Origin: Ursus arctos
Lineage: Eukaryota; Chordata; Mammalia; Carnivora; Ursidae
DNA: 64,000 nucleotides
Reading direction: 5' to 3'
Assembly: GCF_023065955.2 (NCBI RefSeq)
Contig: NW_026622919.1
Location: forward strand, 3,670,501 to 3,734,500
This document shows positions 12,270-23,752 of the stretch, one piece after another (the first letter of the stretch is position 1; every line of letters begins with the position of its first letter). Made by a program: the position numbers and the translations under genes. The notes below the pieces were generated by a model. It made no database searches. It had not been told where the DNA came from and was given only the letters and a program-made list of their open reading frames with translations.

Positions 12270-12385
12270 GAACTCAACGCCAACCTGAGCAACCTCACGT
12301 CGGCCTTTGAAAAGGCAACAGCGGAGAAGATCAAGTGCCAACAAGAGGCCGACGCCACCAACAGGGTGATCTCGCTGGCCAACAG
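12270..12385 (+). CDS. DNAH17: DNAH17 exon: stalk coiled coil 2
   Basis: 38 codons plus two bases (AG|GTAGCT donor). Encodes '[20 protein letters not shown]' and '[16 protein letters not shown]', the descending stalk helix. The Arg codon is completed by the next exon, giving 'RLVGGLASEN'. Confidence 0.95.
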
Positions 12386-13901
12386 GTAGCTCGCCCCGCC
12401 CCGCGGACACCCCTCCTGCCTTTTCAGTGCCCCGGAGGGGCCGGGCCGCAGAACAGCCTCTGGAGGAGGAGGAAGGGCCCCGGGGGGCAGGAGGCAGCAG
12501 CACCCCTGCCTGCACAGTCAGGAGGAGAGACCCACTGACCAACTGTCGGCCAGCGTCCCCACCTCTGGGAGCTGGAAGCCCTCCGTGGTGGGCCCCTGCG
12601 CATCCGGTGACCTTTGGCTGCACGGAACCCCCAACCCAGACGTGCCCAGACCTGCGTGGGAGGCGGCATCCACAGGGGCTTCCTAGGGCGGATTCGCCTC
12701 GTACCCGCTGTCACCGCACCCTGGGTTGGTGTGGTCTTCTGGGGCCTCGCCAGCGCGGCCCTTCATGGTCCGTTGATGCCTGTGGACTCCAGGGCAGCGC
12801 TGTCCCAGCGGGAACGCGGCTCGAGCCACACGCATCTTTTCTACGTTGTCCTGCTGCCCCCGCAGCACCATACAAAGATGAAACCCACCTTGATAACGTA
12901 CCTTACTGAGCCCAGATGTGATCACATGCGATCTCTTCAACACGTGATCGCTGTGAGAACGACCGCTGAGAGGGTTCGTGCACACTTTCACGCTAGTCCT
13001 TGGAATCCCCGTGTACATCTCAATTCAGACCAGCCACGCGTGACTTTCAGGGGCTCACCAGCCACACGTGCACAGCGCGGCTTCAGAGCTTTCTTTATGT
13101 GTTTTCGAAAGTGAGCACTGGGAGCCTGGCACAGAGCCGCGGGTAGGGTCGGTGCTAGGGCGTGGCTTCTGTTCGAACGTTCTCCTACCCAGTGGGCTGG
13201 CAACCGCTGACGGGCTGTCGTCAGTGAGATACGGGGACCCTGGGAGATCCCCAGGCCACGTGACAACGGCCTCCAGCAGGGCGTGGACGTCGTCCTGGGT
13301 TTGAGGGACTTGACCGTACCTGCCAAGGAAAGCAAAGCGGTCTTTTGGTCTTTGGGAAGCAAGGGCTCCTCGGGTGTGCGAAGGACAGACCTCAGGGGCC
13401 CTAATCAGGCAACCCGTGTTTTCTACAAACATCGCAGACTGGTGGGGTCACATCTGGGGCCAGGGGCCAGTTCTCAGGCTGGTGGTCCGAGCCACGTGAT
13501 GCCTACGCTGCAGTCCCCACTCCACATGGGGCCAGGTGCCCTCTGGATGCCACGTTGTCCCGTGGCCACTGTGGCCACTACCCGGACTCCAGTAGCCAAA
13601 GCCTGAGCCCAGAGGTGTCCGGGCAGCAGCTTTAGCGTGTGGTGAACGTTCTGATAAGGTCGGCACAGAGGTGACATCGGCGCACGTGGCTGGGGCAGGG
13701 GAGCTCAGGCGCCAGGTGCCTCCAGAGAGCGTTGGTGTTGCTTCCCTAAAGCGGTGGTCCCCTTCCACTGTCACAGCACGCGGCGAAGGCAGGACGTGGA
13801 ACGCCAGACTCCTCGCCTTGCGAGCTGGAGGCTGCTTCCCGGGCTTTGGGTGCGACCCTCCAGCATGCCTTTGACCCCACTGACCTCATGTTCACATTTA
13901 G
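12386..13901. other. DNAH17 intron content
   Basis: 1.5-kb intron between the coiled-coil-2 exon and AAA5. No recognisable repeat or gene; GC-rich with scattered chance open frames. Confidence 0.5.
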
Positions 13902-14094
13902 GCTGGTAGGGGGATTAGCATCGGAGAACGTGCGCTGGGCTGAATCGGTGAAGAACTTCAAAAGCCAGGGAGTCACTCTGTGCGGGGACGTCCTGCTGAT
14001 TTCCGCCTTTGTCTCCTACGTGGGTTACTTCACCAAGAAATACCGAAATGAGCTGATGGAGAAATTTTGGGTCCCGTATATAAATCAGTTAAAG
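13902..14094 (+). CDS. DNAH17: DNAH17 exon: AAA5 N-terminal part
   Basis: One base plus 64 codons, donor GTAAGA. 'LVGGLASENVRWAESVKNF' marks the return from the stalk to the ring. 'GDVLLISAFVSYVGYFTKKY' is the conserved first segment of AAA5. AAA5 does not hydrolyse ATP in dyneins. Confidence 0.96.
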
Positions 14095-14399
14095 GTAAGA
14101 GGTTCAGTTGCATTCATCACTCAGGAAATCTGGGGAGGTCCTCCGGAGGTGGGGGGGAGACCCAGCCAAACGTCACAGTCACGGACGCTCTGGCCACTAC
14201 CAGCTTGGCCAATGCTGATGCCCTTCCTGGCGGGTTCCTAAGTGCTCCATCAGGGCGCTGCGAGTGGTGGTCTTCCAGACCGCGTGGCTCGTCCGTGGTC
14301 TAACCACAGCCCTGCTGTGTCGCTTGGAGGGCCGTTTCCCGTGGAGCAGTAAGGAAGGCCGCATCACCCCTCCTAAGAACAAGAACTTCCTCTTGGCAG

Positions 14400-14635
14400 G
14401 TCCCCATCCCAATCACGGAAGGTCTGGACCCCTTGAGCCTGCTGACGGATGACGCCGACGTGGCCACTTGGAACAACCAGGGCCTCCCCAGCGACCGCAT
14501 GTCCACTGAGAATGCCACCATCCTGTGCAACACGGAGCGCTGGCCCCTCATCGTGGACGCCCAGCTGCAGGGAATCAAATGGATCAAAAACAAATATGGC
14601 AGCGAACTAAAAGCCATCCGCCTGGGACAGAAGAG
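14400..14635 (+). CDS. DNAH17: DNAH17 exon: AAA5 core
   Basis: 78 codons plus two bases. It includes '[19 protein letters not shown]', '[19 protein letters not shown]' and 'PQ(L)QGIKW'-type wording ('[14 protein letters not shown]'), all diagnostic of dynein AAA5. The donor is AG|GTGCGC, a weaker GT site. The split Ser codon joins to 'YLDIIEQ'. Confidence 0.96.
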
Positions 14636-15243
14636 GTGCGCCACGGCGGCAGGCGGGGGCCCGCTGGGGGGCTCCGAAGGCAGCTGCTGGCTGGCTGGGC
14701 CCCTGGGCTTGCAAACACACCCGAGGGGTTAGACGGGCAGGTGGACCTTTACGTACAGATCCTGGCCCACAGGTGGATTTGTTTCCCATACTTGGTCTTG
14801 GGAAGAGCGCCAGCAGTAAGAATTAACCTCGGGGCTCTTCCCGCCGCCACTACCTGCCGCTGCTCTAGGGAGAGCGCCCCCAGGCTCCGGTCCCACCTGG
14901 CCACCTGCCAGCCCCAGGGCTGCAGGCCGGTCATTTTCTCATCTCTCGTCTCTAGTGGGACGCGTGTCCTCATCTCAGGTGGTCACTACAGTCACCCCGA
15001 GTGCCTTCCTGGTGCACCGGGGACCTGGGACCAGACACAGGTGTGAAAACATCTGGGGCTGCACTCCCGTGGGCCCTCAGGGGAGAGGCAGGCAGATGCC
15101 CCAGAGCTCCCCGCAGGGAAGCAGCTTCTGGCCCCTCGGCCGCTTGTCTTCTGGTGTCTTCTCGCTCCGGGGGCTGCCTGCTGGGCACCCAGCGGTTCCG
15201 TCTCTGGCCCGAGTCCTCACCTGGCCCCATGTCGTGCCCCCAG

Positions 15244-15366
15244 CTACCTGGACATCATCGAGCAGGCGATTTCCGAAGGGGACATCTTGCTCATCGAGAA
15301 CATTGGCGAAACTGTGGACCCTGTGCTGGACCCGCTGCTCGGCAGGAACACCATTAAAAAGGGAAA
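15244..15366 (+). CDS. DNAH17: DNAH17 exon: AAA5, '[12 protein letters not shown]' segment
   Basis: 123 nt, entering after two codon bases and leaving with two (AA|GTGAGT). '[20 protein letters not shown]' is one of the most conserved stretches in axonemal heavy chains, equivalent to the Walker-B strand region of AAA5. The acceptor is preceded by a CT-rich tract. Confidence 0.96.
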
Positions 15367-15615
15367 GTGAGTTCCTGTTCCACCTTCGCAGCCCGCACGG
15401 AACACGTGAATGTGCTCCGTGGGGCTGTGGCCTCTGCGCAGGGAGGCAGCGCGGGGAACTTCCCGCCATCCTGGGAGGCAGCAGGGAGTGCGACAAAACG
15501 CCGTCCCCATGGACAGGTGGGAAGTTGTGAGACCGCGGCCCGGTCAGGACGCGACACCAACACCTTACTAGTCATCACCGCGGACAGCTGTCCTCGACGG
15601 TCATGCTCTTGTTTT

Positions 15616-15814
15616 CTTTTTTTTTTTAAAGACTTTATTTATTTGAGAGACAGAGATAGGGACAGAGAGCGAGAGAGAGCACAAGCGGGGAGGTGAGAGA
15701 GAAGCAGGCTCCCCAGTGAGCAGAGGGCCCGATGCAGGGCTCCATCCCAGGACCCTGAGATCACGACCTGAGCTGAAGGCAGACGCCTCACTGACTGAGC
15801 CACCCAGGCGCCCC
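15616..15814 (-). mobile_element. Can-SINE, reverse orientation
   Basis: Starts with a T run, then TTTATTTATTTGAGAGACAG, a GA-rich body, and ends 'GAGCCACCCAGGCGCCCC', the reverse complement of the tRNA-Lys-derived head. A 9-bp direct repeat GGTCATGCT flanks it (15599-15607 and 15818-15826). It is antisense to DNAH17, so its T tract and AG sites are on the transcribed strand's sense copy. Confidence 0.95.
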
Positions 15815-15859
15815 GCTGGTCATGCTTTTTTCTGTTTTCATACATTTTACAAATCCTGA

Positions 15860-16140
15860 GCCTCTGGTACTAATTTTTTTATTCAGGTGAAATCTACATT
15901 ACATAGAATGAGCCGTTTCAAGGCAAACAGTGCAGTGGCACTTGGTGCGCTCAGTGTTGTGCAAGTGTCACCCACGGGGAAGCCCCGTACTCACCCCGCA
16001 CTCGCTCCCCGTGCCCCCCAGCGGCCGGACCCTGGCGCCTGCCCACGTGGCAGCGCGGCAGGACTGCGTCGTTCTTACGGCTGAGTCCACCAGGTGGGTC
16101 TGCCTCGTTCCGTTTATCCAGTCACCAGTTGGTGCACTGA
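15860..16140 (-). mobile_element. Degenerate L1 3' end (reverse orientation)
   Basis: 'GGTGAAATCTACATTACATA' and 'CAGTGCAGTGGCACTTGGTG', followed by 'GTTGTGCAAGTGTCACC', match the reversed L1 pattern 'aggtaaaattcacataacat...cagtggcattt...gttgtgcaaccatcacc'. It is old, diverged and adjacent to the SINE. Confidence 0.6.
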
Positions 16141-16820
16141 GCTTGTATTACTTTCCTAATAAAAGAAAAATTAAATTAACTTTTAAGATGGAAACATCAG
16201 AGCTGGTCTGAGCCACTGGTAAAAGCTGGGATGTGTGCCGATGCCCAGAACAGAGGTGGCCAAGAAACATGCTGACATCCTAGGCTCTGAGAAGAGCTTG
16301 ACATGAGTGGAGATATCCAAGGGGTGAAGTGACACAGAGGCCCCTGAAAGTGAGCTTGACCAGAAAGAAGGGGAGCAAGGCAGGGAGCAGAGAGAAGAGG
16401 GTCCCCCCATGGTGGACCAGCACACCCAGCACCTTGCCCTGGCTGCTCTCAGATTCCCCCGGGGAGCTTCTAGGATGGAGCGGTGTTCTGAATGGGACAT
16501 TGGTGTCTTTCTGACGTTCGTGGCTCTGGGGTGGGGCCCGGGCAGCGTGTTTCTGCACCGGCGCCCAAGGGAATATGACGTGCGGTGGGAGCCGAGCGAG
16601 CACTCCTATAAGGATCAGAACAGCCAGAGACAGCAGGTGCACCTTCTAGAAGGTCCCGGCCGTAGACCAGAGAGGAAGACTAGAACAAGAAGAGACACAG
16701 TCCTTTCCCGGCGACCAGAGGAGGGTTCCTGGTGGTGCGACGCCCGGGGCGGGGTGGGGGCACCGGGCTGCTGCTGCTGCCGCCGGCACCCCTCCGACCC
16801 CTCCCTCCCCTGACGGCCAG

Positions 16821-17025
16821 GTTCATCAAGGTCGGCGACAAGGAGGTGGAGTACCACCCCCAGTTCCGCCTCATCCTGCACACCAAGTCCTTCAACCCGC
16901 ACTACAAGCCGGAGATGCAGGCCCAGTGCACCCTGATCAACTTCCTGGTCACCAGGGACGGGCTCGAGGACCAACTCTTGGCGGCCGTGGTGGCCAAAGA
17001 GCGCCCGGATCTGGAGCAGCTGAAG
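16821..17025 (+). CDS. DNAH17: DNAH17 exon: AAA5 C-terminal part
   Basis: One base plus 68 codons, donor GTACGG. '[20 protein letters not shown]' and '[19 protein letters not shown]' are the conserved AAA5 end. '[13 protein letters not shown]' leads into the strut coiled coil. Confidence 0.96.
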
Positions 17026-17436
17026 GTACGGGGCCTGACGTCACAGGGCGCAGGGCGGGCCACTCGGGTCGCCGCCAGGTCCCCTGACGCGGCAGCCGCC
17101 ACCCCGACGCGGCTCCCCGGACGTGCCCCCACCTGTCCCACCGGTCGGATTTTGTGAGACAGAGGGAGCCGCTCTTCCTGCCCGCGGCCTCCCAAACCGA
17201 ACTCCAAATCCAACAGCCGCTTCTCTGACGGAAGACGAGTCTCGGCGGTGCCCAAACGGCCCGACGCACCAAACCGCAGCCCCACGGGCAAGGTCTTTGC
17301 TGCAGGCCCTGTGCGCGGTGGCCGGCACACACGGGTTCAGAGCGGCCCCCACGCCCCTCTCAGGCTTGTGGTGCCCCTCCCGTCCCAGCTGGGGCCTTGG
17401 CTGAGCCCCCCTCCCAGCGCTCTGTCCCTCCCGCAG

Positions 17437-17601
17437 GCGAACCTCACCAAGTCCCAGAATGAATTCAAGATAGTTCTGAAGGAGCTGGAGGACTCCCTGC
17501 TGGCCCGGCTGTCCGCCGCGTCGGGGAACTTCCTGGGGGACACGGCCTTAGTAGAGAATCTGGAGACCACCAAGCACACGGCCAGCGAGATCGAGGAGAA
17601 G
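17437..17601 (+). CDS. DNAH17: DNAH17 exon: strut (buttress) coiled coil, part 1
   Basis: 55 codons, phase 0, acceptor CCGCAG, donor GTGAGA. Encodes '[20 protein letters not shown]' and '[18 protein letters not shown]', the helical strut that emerges from AAA5 and supports the stalk. The following 222-bp intron is stop-free in frame. Confidence 0.95.
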
Positions 17602-17823
17602 GTGAGAGACCGCCTCCCGGGCCTGCCCCGCACCCCCCGCCAGAGTGCACGGCAGGCTCGCCACCGCCCGGACAGTCACTGGGAAGAGAAGCCACCGGGC
17701 CACGCGTGCCACCAGGGCCCAGCACGCCGGCGGCCGGGAGGAGGGTCCCTTGCACAGGGGTGGGCCCACCGCTCACCGGCGCTGTCCACCCACTGGTCCC
17801 ACTCAGGCGCCGTTTGTTTTAAG

Positions 17824-17964
17824 GTGAAAGAGGCAAAAATCACAGAGGTTAAAATCAACGAAGCCAGAGAGAACTACCGGCCGGCCGCAGAGAGGGCGTC
17901 CCTGCTGTACTTCATCCTGAACGACCTCAACAAGATCAACCCCATCTATCAGTTCTCGCTCAAG
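17824..17964 (+). CDS. DNAH17: DNAH17 exon: strut, part 2
   Basis: 47 codons, phase 0. '[20 protein letters not shown]' and '[20 protein letters not shown]' are classic dynein wording at the strut/AAA6 border. The acceptor ends TTTTAAG and the donor is GTGCGG. Confidence 0.96.
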
Positions 17965-18155
17965 GTGCGGCCGGGCCCCAGGCCGCGGGAGGACGCACGG
18001 GGCCCAGGCCGCAGGCGGCGGTGGGAGGGGAAGCCAGGCGCAGCATCGGGTGCCCCAGACCCCCACCCACCGCAGAAACAAAGCAGAGCCCCGGCGGGCG
18101 GCGTGGGGCGGCCTCGGAGTCCAGCCCCGCAAGCCTCCGGGCGCCCCCTCCCCAG

Positions 18156-18326
18156 GCCTTCAACGTGGTGTTCGAGAAGGCCATCCAGAAGACCGCCCCC
18201 GCCGAGGACGTCAGGCAGCGAGTGACCAACCTGACGGACGAGATCACCTACTCTGTCTACGTGTACACGGCCCGTGGGCTCTTCGAACGGGACAAGCTCA
18301 TCTTCCTGGCCCAGGTGGCCTTCCAG
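18156..18326 (+). CDS. DNAH17: DNAH17 exon: linker from strut to AAA6
   Basis: 57 codons, phase 0, donor GTACGT. '[15 protein letters not shown]' then '[19 protein letters not shown]' and 'IFLAQVAFQ'. The '[10 protein letters not shown]' motif is shared by all axonemal heavy chains just before AAA6. Confidence 0.96.
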
Positions 18327-19746
18327 GTACGTCCGGCCCCCGTGCTCCAAGCGTGGTCCGCAGCCGGCAGCAGCGGTGCCCGAGGGCTGGTCCCCACTGC
18401 AGCCTGCCCGGCGACGGCCGCCCTTCCAGTCACTGCTGCGGGACGTGCTCGGGACTCTCTTCCGTTGACGCCAGGCACGGTTCTAAGGGGGAGCCGCTGA
18501 CGGGGAGGTCCGTTAAGGAGAATTTTACGAAGAAACGCCCTTGTAGTGCATTTACGTCCTGCCCGGCGGGCGGTCCCCGCGTCAGAGGTTAACCACCGTG
18601 GGTGCCAGAGACTATTTAAGGAAATCAAGGCACAAAGGAATAAATATGCCTCCTGTTCCTACGGACCTGCTGGAATATGTCAGATTTTCGTTCCATTACA
18701 TTGATGAAACAGCCATCCACCGTCTGGTTCACCCCCTCTTGTAAGTATGGTGGGGAACACTAATTTCCAGAGAGCTTCTAGAAGGTTGTTTCCATCCAAA
18801 CTCAAACAGGGTCCAGATCAAGGAGGTTTTCCTTTATCTGTGAACCCCTGCATGGCAGCCCCTTCATGAGGTTTCCCTGCTGAGAGGACACTAGGATATT
18901 TCCTTGGTGCTCCCCCTAAATTTCCAAAGAAATTTTTCTTTTGACAAAAAAAAAAAACAAACAAACAAAAAAAAAAAAGTGGAGTCTGACTCAGGTGAAC
19001 ATCTTTGCTCTGCGGCGTCCGACAGAGCGGCGTGGGGCCCTGTATGTGCAGCGGCCCCGGCTCCCCTGCCGTCCATCTGGGACCCAAGACCCGGCCTGCT
19101 GGACGCCCCAAGAGCTGGTGTGCACGGGTGACGAGGAGACCTAGAACATGACCCAGAAAATCCCCCAGGAAAGGTATATTCAGAATTGATTCATGTACAA
19201 ACACGGCAGCTCTGCTCACACCCGGCACGAGGTGGACACAGCCCAGGTGTCCATCCAAGGATGAGCGGATAAAAAGACGTGGTCTCTCCGCACAACGGCG
19301 CTTAGTTGTTCTGACCGCCGCTACGGCGTGGATGGATCCAGATGGGAAAGGCCGCGTCTGTAGGATGCCCTGGACACGGACGGGCAGATCCGCACAGACG
19401 GGGTGCAGACCCGGGGCACCAGTGGCTGTGGCGGGTCGGGGGGCGCTGCTCAGGGGGCTCTAAACAGTGGTGATGGTTGCACACGACATGAATTTACTAA
19501 AATTTCGTACTTTAATCGGGTTAAAATGGTAACTGTCATGTGTGTTTTACCATAATTTAAAAACACGACAACAAACAGAGGTGAATACGAAGCTTCGCCC
19601 GGACCCAAGGGAAGGACAGCGCTTCCTCCGCAGGGCCGGGGGTGAGCGCGCCTCCGCCCGTCCCGCGCCCGCGCCCACGCCCGAGGTGTCCGGCGCTCCT
19701 ACCAGGGGCCATGGGACGACGCTGAGTGGCCCCCATGCTCCCTCAG
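18327..19746. other. DNAH17 intron content
   Basis: Intron before the pre-AAA6 exon. It holds a 32-codon open frame at 18646-18744 ending over a GTAAGT, an A-rich low-complexity stretch at 18946-18979, and an L1 relic from about 19150 to 19575. Nothing else was recognised. Confidence 0.5.
19150..19575 (+). mobile_element. L1 3'-end relic
   Basis: 'GCCCAGGTGTCCATCCAAGG' and 'GGATGAGCGGATAAAAAGA' correspond to the L1 3'-UTR phrase 'aatgtccatcaacagatgaatggataaa'. The end 'GTGTGTTTTACCATAATTTA' with an A-rich tail is typical. CpG-rich mutation pattern; old. Confidence 0.65.
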
Positions 19747-19869
19747 GTCTTGTCCATGAAGAAAGAGCTGAACCCAGTCGAGCTGGACTTCCTCCTGCGC
19801 TTCCCCTTCAAGGCGGGGGTCCTGTCGCCGGTGGACTTCCTGCAGCACCAGGGATGGGGCGGCATCAAG
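19747..19869 (+). CDS. DNAH17: DNAH17 exon: pre-AAA6
   Basis: 41 codons, phase 0, acceptor CCCTCAG, donor GTTGGT. Encodes 'LSMKKELNPVELDFLLRFPF' and 'SPVDFLQHQGWGGIK'. The 'LDFLLR(F/Y)P' motif is typical of the region before the last AAA module. Confidence 0.95.
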
Positions 19870-20452
19870 GTTGGTGTTGGGACTCTGTCCCGCAGCGGAG
19901 GCTCGCTGCTCACGCCGGGGATGTTTACAACACGCTACCACCGGCCGGACGTCCAGGGACCTGGGGAGGCCCCAGAGGTGGGGCTGGAGGGCAGGGGCTC
20001 CCGCCAGCTCGCAGGAAACTCTACTTTCCTATATTCGAACACAGCCGTCACCCCGACCGGCACACGCCCCACGAGCTGAGCCACGACAGGCCCCAGGGCG
20101 GGTATAGGGCGGCACCGCCACCCCGGCCGCCACCCCCGGCCCCCACCCCCCCGACCCCGGGCAAGTGCAAGTGTCCAGGCAGTTCCTCCGAGCCGGGCCC
20201 CCGCATTCAGGCGCCCTCGGCGCCTCGGGTCAGAAGGCCTGAAGAAGGCGGCCCCCCATGATGGGAGCGGCCCCCGTCCCTCAGCCCTCTGGAGGGGCGG
20301 CCGGGGTCCTGTCCTACGCCAGACCCTCTGTCCGCGATCCTGGCCCTCGGTGGCGCCGGCAGCTCATTTTAGGGCCAGGCCAGGCAGCCCACCCTCTCCC
20401 GGCGCCCGGGCAGGGGGGGCACGGGGGGAGCTGAAAGGCCGCCTGCCCCCAG

Positions 20453-20646
20453 GCCCTGTCGGAGATGGATGAGTTCAAGAACCTGGACAGCGACATCGAA
20501 GGGTCCGCCAAGCGGTGGAAGAAGCTGGTGGAGTCGGAGGCTCCGGAGAAGGAGATCTTCCCGAAGGAGTGGAAGAACAAGACCGCGCTGCAGAAGCTGT
20601 GCATGGTGCGCTGCATGAGGCCGGACCGCATGACCTACGCCGTCAA
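20453..20646 (+). CDS. DNAH17: DNAH17 exon: AAA6 approach
   Basis: 64 codons plus two bases (AA|GTGAGT). 'EMDEFKNLDSDIEGSAKRWK', 'EIFPKEWKNKTALQKLCMV' and 'CMRPDRMTYAV'. The 'LRPDRM' element is near-universal in dyneins. A 12-base C run follows the donor closely. Confidence 0.96.
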
Positions 20647-23138
20647 GTGAGTGCGGCACCCCCCCCCCCCCGCCACGCTCCCCTCCCCCCCACCCCGGGC
20701 CAAGATTCTCTACAAAGTGTTGGTCGGAATGACTCTGAGGCCACACGGAGCCCTTTAGGATGCAGCGGGGAGAGAACAGTGGTAAAGCCACCATCATCTG
20801 GGGACTTTCACGCCCTCAGTGACTACATTTAAAGTCAACTTTTGGGCCAGCTTCAGCTCATCTGCAAAGAGATGTTCTAATTTCGTGAGTGATTTCTCTG
20901 CCCCGAAGCCCCTGCACAACTGGAAAATTAACCACCATGGCCTTTCGGCCCCCTGTCCCCTTCACTGTGTCATTTCACAGAAGGACTCCAGGAACAGCGA
21001 CATCACACAACACTGCACCGGTCCCCATGGGTGACATCTGAGATGTCCCAACCACCCTCTCCTGGAGTCGAGAGGGTTTCCCTCCTCCTGACCCAGGGCC
21101 GACCTGGGCGCATGGAGATGCCACAGGAAGGGGGACGAGGCAGACAAGGAATCAAGCCGGCACCCATTCCCGGACACAATGTGGGGTCTTTGCCTTCTCA
21201 CAGCCCTAGCAGCCCCAAAGCAGCCAGACGCCCTGGAAGACGCCTGCGTCCCTAACCGGACTCCCCTCTGACAAAGCAGAGGCCCGCCTCCCGCGCACCG
21301 TCTGTTCATAAACGTGTCTGTTTTGCTCCGTTGTGGGGAGGGCGGTCACGGGCGGAGCAGCAGGAAGTGGAGGGAAACGAGAAATCCCCGCCACGGGGCA
21401 GAGTCATGCCGGAAGAAGTTTGGACAAAGTCTGGGGAAGATCAAGGGGAAGGACACCCGGCCATCACAGCGGGGACATCACCCAGGGAGCAGAGCGCAGT
21501 CGGGGGTCCAGGCCCACGGCCCCCAGCGCATGGTGTCACCCGAGTCCACACGTGTGAAGGCACGAGGACGCCCTGAATGAAGTGCCTCAGATCGCGGGAG
21601 CCTAGCGCGCTTCGCTGGGGCCTGGGCGACCCCAAAACCTGCTCCGTGACATGTCTGTAGTGTCCAGGAAAGCAGCTGTACCTCCCTTATTCTGTATGGG
21701 CCGTGTAGCTTGAAAGCAAGGAGACCCGGATCCACACTGAGTAAGATAAGCACACGTCCACAGGTGGCTTGTAGGCCGGCGCCAAAGCCTTAGCTCACTC
21801 GCGCCCCCAGTGGCCCCTGACGCTCGTGGGCCCAGAGATGGCAGCGACTGGCCTGGGGCACGGAAGTGGGAGGCCAGGAAACTGCCTCTTCCCCAAAAAA
21901 GCCCAGCTTCTGTGGTGTAGACGCCCTGGGGCTCACGGGCAGCGGCCGGAGCTGGCCCCAGCTCTCCTCTGCCAAGGACACGGTGCCCAGAGTGGGAACC
22001 AGGTGCGTGCGAGTCATTAATTCGCGCACGGAGAATGACCATGTGGCCTGGCAGCGTCACTAGCAACAGTGATGTAGTGACCTTCCTGTCTAGGGCAGGA
22101 CGTGGGGCATTCTGGGAGTCCCTCCTGGACAAGGATGCTAGCTCCGCGCTCCGAGGCAATCCCCAAGGCCGGCATCGGGTACAACCGGGGCGGGAGCACG
22201 TGCGACACCCCGCCCGGAGCCCGCGGCGGCTCAGCGAACCGCACAGAAGCCAGCGAAGGCCAGCGCAGGGGACAAAACCTGATCAAGGGGTCCCCAGAAA
22301 GTCCTGCCGACGCCGCAGTCTCCACGGAGCCGGAAGGTGTGGGGCGGCCCCGAGGGAGCCCGTCCCTCCCGCTGTTCTGTCGAGGACCGACTTGCCGCTC
22401 GTAAAGACACCATCTTAGTGAACCACTCAGAAAGTAGTGAGCTCAGCCATCGGTGAGGAAGGCAGAGGTGCGGAGGGAGCGAAAGGTCACCCCACACAAC
22501 ACCAGATTTCCCGTAAAAGGGGCCCCAATTGACCCCGGACTTCTGAGGCTCAAGAAAGTAAGTTTGGGGCTTGGAACACAGAGCAGCTTCTGTAAAGACA
22601 AGTATTTATGCAAATTCCTTTTTTTTCCTTCCCGTGATTTTTCTGATGAACCATGTTTTGTGGTCCGTGAGTTCACCATGATAGCCGCAAACGTGAACTT
22701 CCTTCCTCCTCAGACCCCCAGTCGGGGGAGATCACCAGGACCAAAGAGAACTGTGTTCGGCTCCTTCCTGCAGCCCTTGCTGGACACCAGACAGAAACCG
22801 TGTGGGAGACGGAGTCGCTAAAACCCGACCCCTTCCCTGGGAGCACAGAGGGCTCGAGGGACCCCGGGGCCACCTGGCGCTGGGGCGTGCGCACCTGGAA
22901 TGCCCTGGGTTGTGGCCCCACTGAGGCTTGTGTTCCCTCCCAGGTGACCTGGGAGCCTCTGAAAACGGGGCCGCAGGAAACCACTTCCCTCCTGCTGGCA
23001 CGTGGGCCGCTCCAGGAACGCGCACGGTGCAGGGCCCGGCAGGGACGGAGACGGGGAGCACCTGCTTCCCCAGCAAAGAGGAAAGCCCCCAAGATTACCT
23101 TCGGGCCTGGGACCCTGCGCTCTGCTTAAGTCCACCAA

Positions 23139-23245
23139 GGGGCGCCTGGCTGCCTCGGTCAGAGGAACATGTGACTCTCGATCTCAAGGTCGTGAGTTCA
23201 AGCCCCACGCCGGGTGTAGAGATGACTTAAAAATAAAATATTTAA
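23139..23245 (+). mobile_element. Can-SINE 1 of nested cluster (oldest)
   Basis: Starts GGGGCGCCTGGCTGCCTCGG and ends in an A-rich tail before the next SINE. Its flank AGTCCACCAAG (about 23129-23138) is nearly repeated as AGCCCACCAAG at about 23667-23677. This suggests its tail once continued to 23665 and was invaded by the next two copies. Confidence 0.9.
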
Positions 23246-23414
23246 GGGGTCCCTGGGTGGCACAGCCGGTTAAGCGTCCAACTCTTGATTTCAGCTCAGG
23301 TCATGCTCTCAGGGTCGTGAGATCCAGCCCTGCGTTGGGCTCCACACTCAGAGGGGAGTGTGTCTCCTCCCACTCATGCTGTCTCTGTCTCTGTCTCTCA
23401 AATAAATAAGTCTT
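23246..23414 (+). mobile_element. Can-SINE 2 of nested cluster
   Basis: Head GGGTCCCTGGGTGGCACAGC, tRNA-like body, CT-rich segment (tgtctctgtctctgtctctc), then AAATAAATAAG tail. Same strand as DNAH17. Confidence 0.93.
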
Positions 23415-23665
23415 GGGACACCTGGCGGGCTCAGTTGGTGAAGTGTCTGCCTTCAGCTCAGGTCATGATCCTGGGGTCCTGGGATTGAGCCCCATGTTGG
23501 GCTCCCTGCTCAGAGGGGAGTCTGCTTCTCCTTCTCTCTCTGCCTGCTCATTCTCTCTCTCCTTCTCTCTCTCTCAAATAAACAAAATCTTTAAAATAAG
23601 TCTTTTAAAAATTAACGAAATAAAATAAAATCTTTAAAGAAATAATAAATAAGTAAAAGAAAAGA
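23415..23665 (+). mobile_element. Can-SINE 3 with long A-rich tail
   Basis: Head GGGACACCTGGCGGGCTCAG, body and a long CT-rich tract, then an AAATAAACAAAATCTTTAAA tail. It is followed by about 60 bases of AT-rich remnant that probably belongs to the tail of the first copy. The cluster ends about 90 bp before the exon at 23753. Confidence 0.9.
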
Positions 23666-23752
23666 AAGCCCACCAAGAAAGGGCCCTTCGCCCGGGTTCC
23701 CCGCTTACACCACCCCCTACGCCTTCGGGTCTGACCAAACATGTCTCGTCAG

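Larger units (their letters stand above)
20647..23752. other. DNAH17 intron content
   Basis: 3.1-kb intron upstream of the AAA6 P-loop exon. A C run follows the donor (20660-20671). The middle is unique sequence without a coding signal. A nested SINE cluster occupies 23139-23665. Confidence 0.5.
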
